Below the pieces are notes generated by a model. That model searched no databases, was not told where the DNA came from, and worked only from the letters and a program-made list of their open reading frames with translations. From Gordonia aichiensis NBRC 108223 (GTDB taxonomy: Bacteria; Actinomycetota; Actinomycetes; Mycobacteriales; Mycobacteriaceae): a DNA stretch of 64,000 nucleotides. The stretch is from contig NZ_BANR01000011.1 of the NCBI RefSeq assembly GCF_000332975.1, positions 116,701 to 180,700 on the forward strand, in the 5' to 3' direction. Within the stretch, counting starts at the first letter, position 1. Each line of letters opens with the position of its first letter. Below are positions 1-8,437 of the stretch, piece by piece. The position numbers and the translations under genes were made by a program.

Positions 1-1
1 G

Positions 2-742
2 CGAACTCTGTTCGGGCCGTTGGGTATCAACCAGCACGACTATTACTGGGCGCGCGACCGGTCCGGTCACACCTATGGGTACGCCTTCCTGTTCATGCCG
101 CCGAAGGACTATTCACGCTTGGGGCTGCTCATGCTCAACGACGGCGTGTGGGGCGATCAGCGAATCATCTCGTCCGACTACATCCGACAGGCGCACACGC
201 CGTCGTCGTCGAATCGTTGTTACGGATACCTGTTCTGGGTCAACGACTCTCCGTGCATCGGCCCGTCGTTCCCCTCGCGTCAAACCATCTCGCAGGCGCC
301 GCTGGCGGGGCTGCCATCCGACGCCTACGCCATGGTCGGGTTCCTGCAGCAGAACAACTTCATCGTGCCCAGCCTCGGACTGTTGGTGAGCTGGACCGGC
401 ATTCTCGGCGATGTCTCTCCCGATCCGGGCACGTTGCTCAGCGCAAGCCTCAACAGTGAGCTGTATCGCGAGTTCTTCCGCAAGCTCGTCGCCGCATTCC
501 GCACACCACGGATACCCGATCCCGGCCCCTATCGACCGACCATGAACCTCAACTTCGACCCCGTCCAGTTCGCTGATCCCACCATCACGTTGGGCGCGTT
601 GGGTTTCGGACCGTACGCCCCGTCGGACTGCACCGTGCTGCGATGCGGATCGACACCACTGCGCGCGCCGCTACAGGGCAACCCCGGCTGCTTCGCGATC
701 ACGTGCCTCCCGGTGACACCGCAGTCACCGGGAAGGCGGTAG
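2..742 (+). CDS. Beta-lactamase-fold serine hydrolase, 3' part only
   Basis: The frame is open to the left edge, so only the last 246 or so residues are present and the true start lies outside the window. Early residues (YGYAFLFMPPKDYSRLG, then LMLNDGVWGDQRIIS) match the late part of the class C beta-lactamase / D-alanyl-D-alanine carboxypeptidase-like family, where a predicted substrate-binding face precedes the C-terminal helix. The SxxK and YxN catalytic motifs would be upstream and cannot be checked. The proline-rich, Cys-containing tail (about residues 165-246) extends past the usual fold and suggests an exported protein. Substrate unknown; in actinobacteria such proteins are often envelope esterases or peptidases. 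It ends 37 bases before the kinase gene and is probably unrelated to it. Confidence 0.7.
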   Translation, partial: RTLFGPLGINQHDYYWARDRSGHTYGYAFLFMPPKDYSRLGLLMLNDGVWGDQRIISSDYIRQAHTPSSSNRCYGYLFWVNDSPCIGPSFPSRQTISQAPLAGLPSDAYAMVGFLQQNNFIVPSLGLLVSWTGILGDVSPDPGTLLSASLNSELYREFFRKLVAAFRTPRIPDPGPYRPTMNLNFDPVQFADPTITLGALGFGPYAPSDCTVLRCGSTPLRAPLQGNPGCFAITCLPVTPQSPGRR

Positions 743-779
743 CTGCCAGAAGGGTGCCGTCATCTGACACTCTGGACGC

Positions 780-1961
780 ATGCGCGACCCGCTCTACACT
801 GGCGGCCTGACCCGTCGAAGCCTCATGTTCGACGTCGCGGTGGCCGTGCTCTTCGGGCTGCTGGCCATGTCGTTGCACTTTGCACAGTCGATCCCCGCGG
901 GCATCGCCGCCGCTTTGGTGACCGTCGCACTCGCGGTTCGACGCCTCGCCCCGACGCTGATGTCGGTGTTGGCGCTGGCGTCCGCGGTGATCCAGGTGGC
1001 CACCGACCAGATCGCTGTCCTCGCGTCGCTGGCCTACTTCCCGATCTTCGCCACCCTCGGCGGGCATCCCGATCAGCGGGTTCGACGCTCCTCGCTCATC
1101 GTTGCCGTGGTCGGGTCACTGGTTGCGGGCTGGGAGTTCCCGCACGCCTACGATGTCGAGCCCTCACTGCTCAGCCACGTGTTCACGATGTTCGTCGGCT
1201 TCTGCGCGGCAGCCGTTGTGGTGATCGGCGGGTGGGCGTTCGGCTTCATCCGGTACCAGCGCCGCACCGTTGCGCAGGCGCAGGTCGCCGAAACCATCGC
1301 GCAGCTCGAACGGCGACGACTCCTCGATCTCTACGACGAGCAGCGCGAACGCACCCGACTCGCCCGCGACATGCATGACGTCGTCGCACACTCACTGACG
1401 ATCGTCGTCGCGCAGGCCGAGGGCGCGCGCTACAGCATCGACGCCGCGCCCGAGGTCGCCCGACAGGCGTTGACCGTCATCGCCGACACCGCCCGCGAAT
1501 CACTCGGTGAAGTGCGCGGCCTGCTCGCCCAGCTGAACAACGACGACGCCGCCGCGGCATCCCGCGCCGACCGCGAGACGCTGTATCAACGGATGCGGAC
1601 CGCCGGCATGACCATCGAGACGCACGAGGTCGGTGACGAGGAGATCAGCGAACCGGCCATCGGCAGAATGGCCCAGCGGGTCCTGACCGAGGCGCTCACC
1701 AATGCGCTCAAGTACGGGGATCTGACCACACCGGTCACCGTCGACATCGACTGGACCAACGGCTGCCACCTCACCGTGCGCAACGCACTCACCGATACCC
1801 CACTCTCGCCCGGTGGCGCGGGCCGCGGCATCATCGGCATGGCCGAACGCGCGGCGCTCGTGGGCGGAACAGTGCGCAGCAGGGCGGTAGAGCGCAGTTG
1901 GCTTGTCGAGCTGAACGTGCCCGCCCCCTGCGAGGTCGAGTCGAAAGGAATCTCACGGTGA
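780..1961 (+). CDS. Sensor histidine kinase, HisKA_3 (NarL-type) family
   Basis: This 393-residue membrane kinase has an N-terminal block of about five hydrophobic segments (residues 15-160) with no large extracellular domain, so it probably senses a membrane or envelope signal. The dimerisation/phosphoacceptor helix carries RDMHDVVAHSLT, with the phosphorylated His at about residue 199. A GHKL ATPase follows: the N box is in LTEALTNALKY and the G box in GGAGRGIIGMAERA. This is the DesK/LiaS-like layout that phosphorylates a LuxR-type regulator. The stop overlaps the GTG of the response regulator (GTGA), so the two are translationally coupled. The downstream FtsX-type ABC exporter suggests the pair controls an antimicrobial peptide or envelope stress transporter; that role is inferred from context. 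Confidence 0.92.
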   Translation: MRDPLYTGGLTRRSLMFDVAVAVLFGLLAMSLHFAQSIPAGIAAALVTVALAVRRLAPTLMSVLALASAVIQVATDQIAVLASLAYFPIFATLGGHPDQRVRRSSLIVAVVGSLVAGWEFPHAYDVEPSLLSHVFTMFVGFCAAAVVVIGGWAFGFIRYQRRTVAQAQVAETIAQLERRRLLDLYDEQRERTRLARDMHDVVAHSLTIVVAQAEGARYSIDAAPEVARQALTVIADTARESLGEVRGLLAQLNNDDAAAASRADRETLYQRMRTAGMTIETHEVGDEEISEPAIGRMAQRVLTEALTNALKYGDLTTPVTVDIDWTNGCHLTVRNALTDTPLSPGGAGRGIIGMAERAALVGGTVRSRAVERSWLVELNVPAPCEVESKGISR

Positions 1962-2599
1962 TCCGGATCGCCCTCATCGACGATCAACCCATGTTCCGAC
2001 AGGGCATCGCGATGATCGTCGACAGCCAACCCGATATGGAGGTTGTCGGTCACGAGTCGTCGGCGCTCTCGCTGCTCGATTTCGTGCGCGCCACCCGACC
2101 CGACGTCGTCCTCATGGATGTCCGGATGCCCGGCATCGACGGCATCACCGCAACCGCCGATCTCATCAACGCACTCGGCGACGGCGCCCCGCGTGTCCTC
2201 GTGCTCACCACATTCGACGCCGACGAAGCCGCGGCGTCGGCCATTGCGGCAGGCGCCAGCGGGTTTCTCCTCAAAGATGCGCAACCCGACTTCCTTCTCG
2301 CCTCGATCCGCGCGGTCGCCAGCGGAAGTCAGGTGGTGGCGGCATCGGCGACGCGACGACTGTTCGAGCAGACACGCACGCGCGCAGGCGATCCCGGGCC
2401 AGAATACGAACGCCTCACCCCGCGAGAGCGCGAGATCCTGGTACGGGCCGCACACGGATTGTCCAACGCCGAGATCGCCGACGCCGAGGTCCTCTCGGAA
2501 GCCACCGTCAAAACGCACGTGTCGCGAATCCTCACCAAGTTGGGGCTCCGTGACCGCGTACAGCTCGTCGTGTACGCCTACGACCACGGATTGGTCTGA
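1958..2599 (+). CDS. LuxR/NarL-family response regulator
   Basis: This 213-residue protein has an N-terminal receiver domain (residues 1-120) and a C-terminal LuxR helix-turn-helix (about 148-210). The phosphoacceptor is Asp54 in VVLMDVRMPG, with the acidic pair near LIDDQ and the conserved Thr and Lys in VLTTF and FLLKDA. The DNA-binding domain shows LTPREREIL and the recognition helix region EATVKTHVSRIL. I chose the GTG that overlaps the kinase stop because an AAAGGA sequence lies about 7 bases upstream; a longer reading frame exists but would add residues inside the kinase gene. Phosphorylated by the preceding kinase, it probably regulates the ABC exporter beginning about 107 bases downstream. 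Confidence 0.92.
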   Translation: MIRIALIDDQPMFRQGIAMIVDSQPDMEVVGHESSALSLLDFVRATRPDVVLMDVRMPGIDGITATADLINALGDGAPRVLVLTTFDADEAAASAIAAGASGFLLKDAQPDFLLASIRAVASGSQVVAASATRRLFEQTRTRAGDPGPEYERLTPREREILVRAAHGLSNAEIADAEVLSEATVKTHVSRILTKLGLRDRVQLVVYAYDHGLV

Positions 2600-2609
2600 G
2601 TACTCCTCG

Positions 2610-2664
2610 TACATCTCCCGATGTATGCCGACTAGCTCTGGCGGACGACGAAAGTTCATCGTCG
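2610..2664. promoter_or_regulatory. Possible response-regulator operator region before the ABC exporter
   Basis: The 107-base gap between the response regulator and the exporter ATPase contains two short inverted repeats: TACATC-4-GATGTA at 2610-2625 and CGACGA-7-TCGTCG at 2646-2664. LuxR-type regulators bind such imperfect palindromes and this family often controls a neighbouring transporter, so these are candidate operators. The repeats are short and could arise by chance. Confidence 0.3.
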
Positions 2665-2706
2665 AGGCCGACGATATCGGGGCAGCGGCTGCCTAGCGTT
2701 GCAGGT

Positions 2707-3459
2707 ATGAACAATCAACCTGCATCTGTGGTGCTCCGCAACGTATTCCGGAGCTATGGGGATCCGAGTCAACCGATCCATGCACTGCGCAACGTCTCGC
2801 TCGAGCTTCGCCGCCGCGAGTTCACGGCCATCATGGGACCGTCGGGATCGGGCAAGTCGACGCTTATGAATGTCATCGCCGGGCTCGACGACATCACGTC
2901 GGGCGAGATCTGGGTCGACGGCAACGCACTCTCCGTACTCGACGACGAGGCGCGAACCCGACTGCGCCGCAACCACATAGGCTTCATCTTCCAGTCGTTC
3001 AATCTGATCCCAACGCTCACCGCGCAGGAGAACATCCACCTTCCGTTCGTGCTCGCCGGGGTCAAGCTCAACTCCGAAGCGCGCTACTGGATCGCGCACC
3101 TCGTGCGATCGCTGGGACTCGACGAACGGCTCGACCACCTGCCATCAGAGCTGTCCGGCGGACAACAGCAGCGGGTCGCGATCGTCCGCGCACTCGCGAT
3201 GCATCCGACCGTCATTCTCGCCGACGAGCCGACCGGTGCACTCGATACCCGAACCAGTCGAGAAGTGCTGTCGCTGTTGACCACTGCCGTGCACGAGTAC
3301 GGTCAGGGCATCGCCATGGTGACCCACGATCCGGTCGCGGCGTCGTACGCCGACCGCGTGGTGATGCTCGCCGACGGCCAGATCACCGGCGAGTACCAGG
3401 GGCTCGGCGCACGCGAGATCTCCGAACTGCTCATCGGACTCCAGGGGGTGCCGGCATGA
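2707..3459 (+). CDS. MacB/LolD-type ABC transporter ATPase
   Basis: A 250-residue cytoplasmic ATPase. It has a Walker A (GPSGSGKST, about residues 43-51), Q loop ([14 protein letters not shown]), signature [15 protein letters not shown], Walker [13 protein letters not shown] and switch His in VTHDP. The FNLIP context and the DEPTGALD sequence are typical of the family that partners with FtsX-like permeases (MacB, LolD, FtsE, BceA). These do not import substrate; they use ATP to drive export or extraction of lipids, lipoproteins or peptides. The stop overlaps the start of the permease gene (ATGA), so the two proteins are made together. Control by the adjacent two-component system is inferred. 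Confidence 0.93.
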   Translation: MNNQPASVVLRNVFRSYGDPSQPIHALRNVSLELRRREFTAIMGPSGSGKSTLMNVIAGLDDITSGEIWVDGNALSVLDDEARTRLRRNHIGFIFQSFNLIPTLTAQENIHLPFVLAGVKLNSEARYWIAHLVRSLGLDERLDHLPSELSGGQQQRVAIVRALAMHPTVILADEPTGALDTRTSREVLSLLTTAVHEYGQGIAMVTHDPVAASYADRVVMLADGQITGEYQGLGAREISELLIGLQGVPA

Positions 3460-4829
3460 GGGCGACGTCGGCGCGACTCACAGTGGGATCGCTGCGCGAG
3501 TTGTCAACGGTCGGTGTCGTCGCCTGCCTCGCGAGTGCGTACGGGACTGTGCTGGTCGACGCCGCGAGCGTCCTGTCCGTGTTGGGCGGAGAGGCGGGCG
3601 GTTCGATAGGCGCGGCGCTGGCGGTGGTTGCCACAGTGTTCATCGGTATCGCACTGTTCGTCTCCGGGATCGTCATCAGTACAGGCGTCGACACCGTGAT
3701 CGCCGGTCGCCGAGAACAATTGCGGCTACTTCGACTCATCGGTGCGAGTGCGAGTCAGCTGCGGGCCGGACTGGCCCGCGCGGTCGTGACCGTGGCGGGC
3801 ATCGGTGCACTGATCGGTATCGTGGTCGCAACGGTCGTCATGGCGATCATTCGAGAGGTGTTGTTGCACAGAGGGACACTCCCCTCGGCCGACTATCCGG
3901 TCCTGCCCTTCGGTGTGGTCGTCGCCGGGGTCGCAGTGGTAACGATCGCAGCCATCGCTGCACGTATCGGTACGCGAACAACGCTGACGCGTGCGGCCGT
4001 TGCGCAGAATACGCGGTCCAAGGTCGGGGTGGTACGTACGCTCCTTGCCTGCACGGTGATCGTCGCCGGGGCGCTGCTGCTGGCACTTGCCGCCTTGCTG
4101 GGTGAGTACGGGAGCCTGGCGGGGTTCTTCGTGGCATTCCTCGGTGCGGTCACGGTCTCGGTCGGTGTGCTCCTCGGCGCGCGACGGATAGTGCCGCAGC
4201 TCGTCCGCTGGGCGGGAACAGCTTTCGGCGGGAGCGCACCGTCGATCGTCGCACGCAAGAACGCGGTCTCCGACCCGCGGCGCACGACACGCTCGACCAT
4301 CGGACTGCTCGTCGGCGTGACGTTGGTGACGACCATCGCGTCGGGCATGAGTTCGCTGACCCGCTCGATCCACAGTTGGGACCTGCCACCAGCCGACATG
4401 GCTGAACTCGAACGATCGTTCTCGATCATCACCGCCATTCTCCTCGCCATGATCGCAATCTCGGCAGTGATCGCTGCTGTCGGATTCGTATCGACGATGT
4501 CGCTGACGGTGATCGGCCGTACCCGCGAGATCGGCATGCTGCGCGCCATGGGATTCACCGCACAGCAGGTGCGCTCAATGGTCGTGCGAGAGTCGCTGGC
4601 ACTCAGCGGAACCGCGGTGATCGCGGGGCTGGTGTTGGGCATCGTCTTCGGTACGGTGGGCAGCCAGTCATTGATCGGCAGCATGACGTCGGGCATCCCC
4701 GTCAGTCTGCCCTGGGGCGCGCTCGTGGCGATCATCGGCGGTACCGCCGTGGTCGTGCTCGCCGCCTCCCTGCCGCCGAGTCGCCGGGCCGTGGCCGTGG
4801 CACCCGTGGACGCACTCGCCGTGGCGTGA
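3456..4829 (+). CDS. FtsX-like ABC transporter permease
   Basis: A 457-residue integral membrane protein with two FtsX-type halves. The first (about residues 40-150) carries REQLRLLRLIGASASQLR after a membrane segment. The second (about 320-450) carries TREIGMLRAMGFTAQQVR. Both follow the pattern of FtsX domains, where a cytoplasmic coupling helix follows the first membrane helix of each domain. There is no large MacB-type periplasmic domain between the halves; the linker is mostly further hydrophobic segments. It therefore resembles the compact actinobacterial permeases used for resistance or lipid handling. It is translationally coupled to the ATPase. The substrate cannot be read from sequence. 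Confidence 0.9.
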   Translation: MRATSARLTVGSLRELSTVGVVACLASAYGTVLVDAASVLSVLGGEAGGSIGAALAVVATVFIGIALFVSGIVISTGVDTVIAGRREQLRLLRLIGASASQLRAGLARAVVTVAGIGALIGIVVATVVMAIIREVLLHRGTLPSADYPVLPFGVVVAGVAVVTIAAIAARIGTRTTLTRAAVAQNTRSKVGVVRTLLACTVIVAGALLLALAALLGEYGSLAGFFVAFLGAVTVSVGVLLGARRIVPQLVRWAGTAFGGSAPSIVARKNAVSDPRRTTRSTIGLLVGVTLVTTIASGMSSLTRSIHSWDLPPADMAELERSFSIITAILLAMIAISAVIAAVGFVSTMSLTVIGRTREIGMLRAMGFTAQQVRSMVVRESLALSGTAVIAGLVLGIVFGTVGSQSLIGSMTSGIPVSLPWGALVAIIGGTAVVVLAASLPPSRRAVAVAPVDALAVA

Positions 4830-4868
4830 CGCGGTGGGTCTGGGCGCGCCAAGCAGGTCGAACCTGCG

Positions 4869-4891
4869 CTGGTCGAACTTCTCGAGACCAG
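4869..4891. repeat. Short palindrome resembling a dispersed actinobacterial repeat
   Basis: The arms CTGGTC and GACCAG enclose an inner TCGA-5-TCGA pair, and a related TCGAAC copy lies just upstream. Intergenic elements of this kind recur in Gordonia and Rhodococcus chromosomes. Whether this copy is multicopy cannot be tested in one window. The rest of the 283-base gap has no visible gene. Confidence 0.4.
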
Positions 4892-4928
4892 CCGGCCGCC
4901 TCGTTCCGCTCCACATGTCGAGACAGCT

Positions 4929-5013
4929 CCCGTTTTCAGTCAGTTCGGTGCGCACCCCGCCGCAAAAGCCCAGGTCGCTTCCCGAGGCAGCGCCAAGAAT
5001 GACTGGAAACGGG
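4929..5013. terminator. Long-loop inverted repeat between convergent genes
   Basis: The arms 4929-4942 (CCCGTTTTCAGTCA) and 5000-5013 (TGACTGGAAACGGG) are complementary with one mismatch across a 57-base loop. It lies between the permease and the convergent regulator gene, so a bidirectional terminator or mRNA 3' end structure is plausible. There is no T tract. Confidence 0.35.
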
Positions 5014-5112
5014 AAGCCTGGTTCATAGTTGGTCGTGGTAGTCGGGGTCCTCGCGCTGCATTCGGTCGATGCATGCACCACTCCGAGGTCCGCAGCCGTC
5101 AGGCCGATGCGG

Positions 5113-5799
5113 TTACACTTCGGTTCGCGCGTCAGATCCGAGCGAGTCTGCCAGCCCCAGAAGATGTGCGCGCGTCAGCCTTTCGGCGCGGTCGGAGTCG
5201 CGCGCGAGTATGGCGTCGACGACGGCGCTGTGTTCGTCGGCGTCGGCTCGACCCACCGGCATCATGGTGAGCATGTCGGTCATCGACCCCACCAGCCGCG
5301 CCCGCAGACCGTCGAAGAGTGTGACCAGCAGGTCGTTGTGCGACGCTACGACGATTACCTGATGCAATCGAATATCTTCTGCCGCAAGCGCTTGCGGCGC
5401 TCCGTCGAGCAGAGCATTGCGATTCTCCAACGCCGTTCGGATGATGCGCGCGTCGTCGTCGGTGTGGTTGGCTGCGGCGAGAGCGGCAGCCCGCGATTCG
5501 ATGGCGATGCGGACCTGCAGGACGTCGGTGATCTCCGCGATCTCGGCGAGCTGATCCCACGGCTGCGTGGGTTCGGTCGCGGCGAGGAAGACGCCGACGC
5601 CCTGCCGTGTGGTGAGCACTCCACGCGCTGCAAGGCGGCGAATTGCTTCGCGGACCGTGGAGCGGCCCACGGATAGTTCCCGCGCCAAAGACACCTCGCC
5701 GGGAAGCTGCTCACCTACTTCCCAGCGGCCACGCCGAACATCGTCGAGCAGGGCACGTGCAGCCTGCTCCGACAGCGGAACGCGCGAAAGTGCTTCCAA
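5113..5799 (-). CDS. FadR-subfamily GntR transcriptional regulator
   Basis: A 228-residue repressor-type protein. Residues 1-72 form the GntR winged helix (LPGEVSLARELSVGRSTVRE, then RRLAARGVL and a TRQGVGVF wing). Residues 85-220 form a helical FCD ligand-binding domain with candidate metal-binding His in RLHQVIV, DEHSAVVDA and RAHLLGL. Members respond to organic acids or amino acids. The start is a TTG four bases after the stop of the TSUP permease gene, so the two form one operon and the regulator probably controls its own permease. A strong palindrome matching the FadR-type operator consensus precedes the operon. The ligand is unknown. Confidence 0.88.
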   Translation of the reverse strand: MEALSRVPLSEQAARALLDDVRRGRWEVGEQLPGEVSLARELSVGRSTVREAIRRLAARGVLTTRQGVGVFLAATEPTQPWDQLAEIAEITDVLQVRIAIESRAAALAAANHTDDDARIIRTALENRNALLDGAPQALAAEDIRLHQVIVVASHNDLLVTLFDGLRARLVGSMTDMLTMMPVGRADADEHSAVVDAILARDSDRAERLTRAHLLGLADSLGSDARTEV

Positions 5800-5803
5800 G
5801 GTC

Positions 5804-6757
5804 CTAGTCCGTTGTGTCTTTGTCGGTTGGTTTCGAATGGTCGATCACCGTTCGTTCTGATGATAGGCCCGCGGCCTCGGCGGTCGATCGGCGCCGAGGG
5901 ACGCTCTCAAGCCACATCCGGTACATCTCGCGCACACCGATCGTGAGCGCGAAGGCCGCAAACACGATGCTCAGAATCTTGACGTTCAGCGCGAGTGCGA
6001 TCAGCACGCCGACGACTGCACCGGGCAGCGCACCGATATTCAGGTTGAGGCCGAGTCGCATGTCGGCGGTGCCCTGGCGTGCGTGCGTGATGGTTCCGAC
6101 GATGGCGTTGGGGAAGAACATCAGCAATGACGTTCCTTCCGCGGTCGGGAGGTCTGTACCGAAGAGCAACATCAGCGCCGGAACTGCGAGCAGACCGCCG
6201 CCGAGCCCCATCCCCGCAGCCCACGCGCCGATCACGAATCCGAGGATCAGCGAAACCGGGAGGACATACCACCGGTTCGCAAGCCAGCTGTCGGGTACGA
6301 GGGCCGATCCCTGCATCGGGTCGTGCCCTGAGACGTCGAGGAACAGTTTGAGGCACGTCAACAGGAGGATTGCGACAAATAGCCAACGCAGGATCAGCGC
6401 CGGGATGCGCAAGATCAGCTTGGCGCCCAGGACCGCGCCCAGCGTGGCGCCGACAACCATTCCCGTACCCGCCCGAAAATCGATGGATCCGCCGACCAGT
6501 CCGAATGTGGCTGCTCCCACACCGGTAACGGCGATGTTCGCCGCGCCGGCAGTGCCGTGGAGAGTATGCCGGGAGAGGTTGGTGACCTTCTCCAGAGCGG
6601 GCACGTAGAACACCCCGCTACCGCCGCCGAGCAGTCCGCCGATCACGCCGCCAATCGCACCGATCCCGAGTTGGGTGGGCACTGAGGGTACGACCACCAG
6701 ACCGTCGGTGATGGTCGGCCTCGCCGCGACTGGTCGGGTGGCTCTGGGTGCGCGCAT
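5804..6757 (-). CDS. TSUP-family permease (TauE/SafE-like anion exporter)
   Basis: About 317 residues with roughly eight hydrophobic helices. The family signatures include the Gly-rich first helix (IGGVIGGLLGGGSGVFYVP) and a repeat of it in the second half (GMGLGGGLLAVPAL). TSUP proteins move sulfur-containing or carboxylate anions such as sulfite, sulfoacetate or taurine products across the cytoplasmic membrane. I chose the ATG at 6757 because AAGGAG sits about 8 bases upstream; the longer frame would read through the operator palindrome. The nearby flavin reductase and sulfite-oxidase-like genes make sulfur oxyanions a reasonable guess for the substrate, but that is context only. Co-transcribed with the GntR gene. 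Confidence 0.85.
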   Translation of the reverse strand: MRAPRATRPVAARPTITDGLVVVPSVPTQLGIGAIGGVIGGLLGGGSGVFYVPALEKVTNLSRHTLHGTAGAANIAVTGVGAATFGLVGGSIDFRAGTGMVVGATLGAVLGAKLILRIPALILRWLFVAILLLTCLKLFLDVSGHDPMQGSALVPDSWLANRWYVLPVSLILGFVIGAWAAGMGLGGGLLAVPALMLLFGTDLPTAEGTSLLMFFPNAIVGTITHARQGTADMRLGLNLNIGALPGAVVGVLIALALNVKILSIVFAAFALTIGVREMYRMWLESVPRRRSTAEAAGLSSERTVIDHSKPTDKDTTD

Positions 6758-6789
6758 CGCTGAACTCCTTCTGTCGTCGCAGCAAGACA

Positions 6790-6832
6790 CTACGCATACA
6801 TGTACTTGTCTGACAAGTACATGTATGCGTAG
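6790..6832 (-). promoter_or_regulatory. 43-base perfect palindrome, predicted FadR/GntR operator
   Basis: Two 21-base arms (6790-6810 and 6812-6832) are perfectly complementary around a single central base. The centre, TTGTCTGACAA at 6806-6816, fits the FadR-type consensus TNGTNNNACNA exactly. It lies 33 bases upstream of the permease start. On the minus strand, TTGTCA and TAGTGT with an 18-base spacer could be the -35 and -10, so bound repressor would cover the promoter. Autoregulation by the GntR protein of the same operon is the simplest reading. Confidence 0.75.
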
Positions 6833-6964
6833 ATCTGCCACCGTGACCGTCGCCAATCACCAGGGCACGGTCTGACCGCGATAGTCCAAGAACTGCAACC
6901 CACCCGCACCGGCCTGAGCTTCCAGAACGTCGACGACTCCGCTCGTGCTCTTCTCGTCTCCTGT

Positions 6965-7675
6965 CTACCCGAACCGTTCTGTCCTGATCTGCGCGGCGTC
7001 GTGGCCGACGTCGACCATGGCCCGAGCGCAATGGTCAACAAAGCCACTGGGTCCACAGATGTAGATGACCGGCTCGCGTGTGGGTGGGATCGTCACGGCA
7101 GCCAGTTCGTCTGCGGTGACGCGTCCCGGAGGCCGGGCCTCCCCCGCGTCGCCGCCCCGCGTGTGAAAGAGGTTGATGGGCAGCCGTTTATGCTCGTCGA
7201 GCTGATCGAGTTCCCTGGCGAAGTAGCGTCGTTGCGGCGAACGCAGCGAGTACACGAGGTTGAACGGCGTCGACGGTGCGGCCACCTCGCGCAGTCGGAT
7301 CATCGACATCAGCGGCACGATTCCTGATCCGCCGCCGATCAGTTGAACCGGCCGGGTCGTCGACGGCTCCCAGGTGAACCAACGACCATTGGGGCCGCTG
7401 ATCTCGAGCGGCTCGCCCACCTCGATGACGTCGACCAGGTACGGCGACACCTCTCCGTCATTGAGTTTCTCGATGGTCACTTCGATGGTGCGGGTCTCGC
7501 GAACATCGGAGAGCGAGTATGGCCGCGCGGTGGAGTACCCGTCCTCGGCTGTCAGTCGGATGTCAACGTGCGCGCCGGAGTCGGCGCTCATTGGTTCGCT
7601 CAGCGCGAGTCGTAGCGACCGCGCAGTGGGACTCTGCATCTCCGCGCCGACAACAGTCGTGATCTGCCAGTGCAC
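6965..7675 (-). CDS. FAD/NAD(P)-binding reductase, ferredoxin-NADP reductase fold
   Basis: A 236-residue soluble flavoprotein. The FAD-binding beta barrel carries RPYSLSD (about residue 52). The nucleotide domain carries GGGSGIVPLMSM (about 115-126) and ends with the conserved YICGPSGF. No Cys cluster for a 2Fe-2S centre follows, so it is a bare reductase module that passes electrons from NAD(P)H. It starts at a GTG 17 bases after the stop of a sulfite-oxidase-like gene. This pairing is common in actinobacteria and suggests the reductase supplies or accepts electrons for the molybdenum protein. The physiological substrate is unknown. Confidence 0.88.
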   Translation of the reverse strand: MHWQITTVVGAEMQSPTARSLRLALSEPMSADSGAHVDIRLTAEDGYSTARPYSLSDVRETRTIEVTIEKLNDGEVSPYLVDVIEVGEPLEISGPNGRWFTWEPSTTRPVQLIGGGSGIVPLMSMIRLREVAAPSTPFNLVYSLRSPQRRYFARELDQLDEHKRLPINLFHTRGGDAGEARPPGRVTADELAAVTIPPTREPVIYICGPSGFVDHCARAMVDVGHDAAQIRTERFG

Positions 7676-7692
7676 GACTCACGCTCCCGACA

Positions 7693-8289
7693 TCACGAGT
7701 AGCGCTGCTCGCGCCAGGGATCACCGTAGATGTGGTAGCCGCGCTCCTCCCAGAAGCCTGGCGTGTCAGCCGGCATGAACCGTAGGCGCCGAACCCATTT
7801 CGCGCTCTTCCAGAAGTAGAGGTGCGGCACGAGTAGTCGTACCGGGCCACCATGTTCGGGTGCGAGTGGCTCACCGTCGAAGGTGTCTGCGAGCCAGGCT
7901 TTTCCGTCGGTGAGGTCGGCGAGCGGAACGTTGGTGGTGTATCCGCCATAGCAGTGGGCCATCACGTAGGCGTCCGGTGGCCATGGCAACACTGCGAGCA
8001 GGTCGTCGAATGGCACTCCGCGCCAACGGGTGTCGAACTTCGACCAGCGCGTGACACAGTGGATGTCGGTGATGACGTCCTGATGCGGGAGATCGCGGAA
8101 TGCAGACCAGTCGAGGCTGTAGGCGCGATGATCCGACGACTGAATCGTCAAGCGCCAGCTCTGATGTGGTAGCGCGGGCGTCGGTTCGGCGGAGAGAACC
8201 GGAAAGTCGAGAGTTGAATACTGACCGGGCGGCAGCCGCTGCGCCATACGGTCGCGGCGCCCGACAAACCCTCGATTGACTATCGCCAT
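7693..8289 (-). CDS. Sulfite-oxidase-like molybdopterin oxidoreductase (YuiH-like)
   Basis: A 198-residue protein matching the catalytic domain of the sulfite oxidase / MsrP superfamily. The molybdenum-ligating Cys is Cys78 in DIHCVTRWSKFD. Other family signatures are WRGVPFDDLL, MAHCYGGYTTNVPL and the closing segment WKSAKWVRRLRFM. There is no Tat signal and no haem or dimerisation domain, so it is a short cytoplasmic form; members of this form are often annotated as sulfite oxidase-like without a tested substrate. The ATG start is clear and its gene leads a two-gene operon with the flavin reductase. Sulfite or an S- or N-oxide is a plausible substrate. Confidence 0.88.
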   Translation of the reverse strand: MAIVNRGFVGRRDRMAQRLPPGQYSTLDFPVLSAEPTPALPHQSWRLTIQSSDHRAYSLDWSAFRDLPHQDVITDIHCVTRWSKFDTRWRGVPFDDLLAVLPWPPDAYVMAHCYGGYTTNVPLADLTDGKAWLADTFDGEPLAPEHGGPVRLLVPHLYFWKSAKWVRRLRFMPADTPGFWEERGYHIYGDPWREQRYS

Positions 8290-8437
8290 GCGACCAAGTG
8301 TAGGGGTACGCCGACTTTCCGCAGGTCATAGGCGTAGAGTCAGGTCCAGCTGATTTGCACTCATAGCCGACGTGGCCGCGTCGTCGTGTGTTGGTCACCG
8401 ACGAGTACGGCCCGACGGCCGGTCAGGAGAGTGCCCA

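Noticed and set aside
1586..2659. 357-residue minus-strand frame
   Set aside because: Covers both the kinase end and the response regulator in antisense; both have strong motifs.
3893..4852. 319-residue minus-strand frame
   Set aside because: Antisense to the FtsX-type permease; Thr/Ala-rich with no motif.
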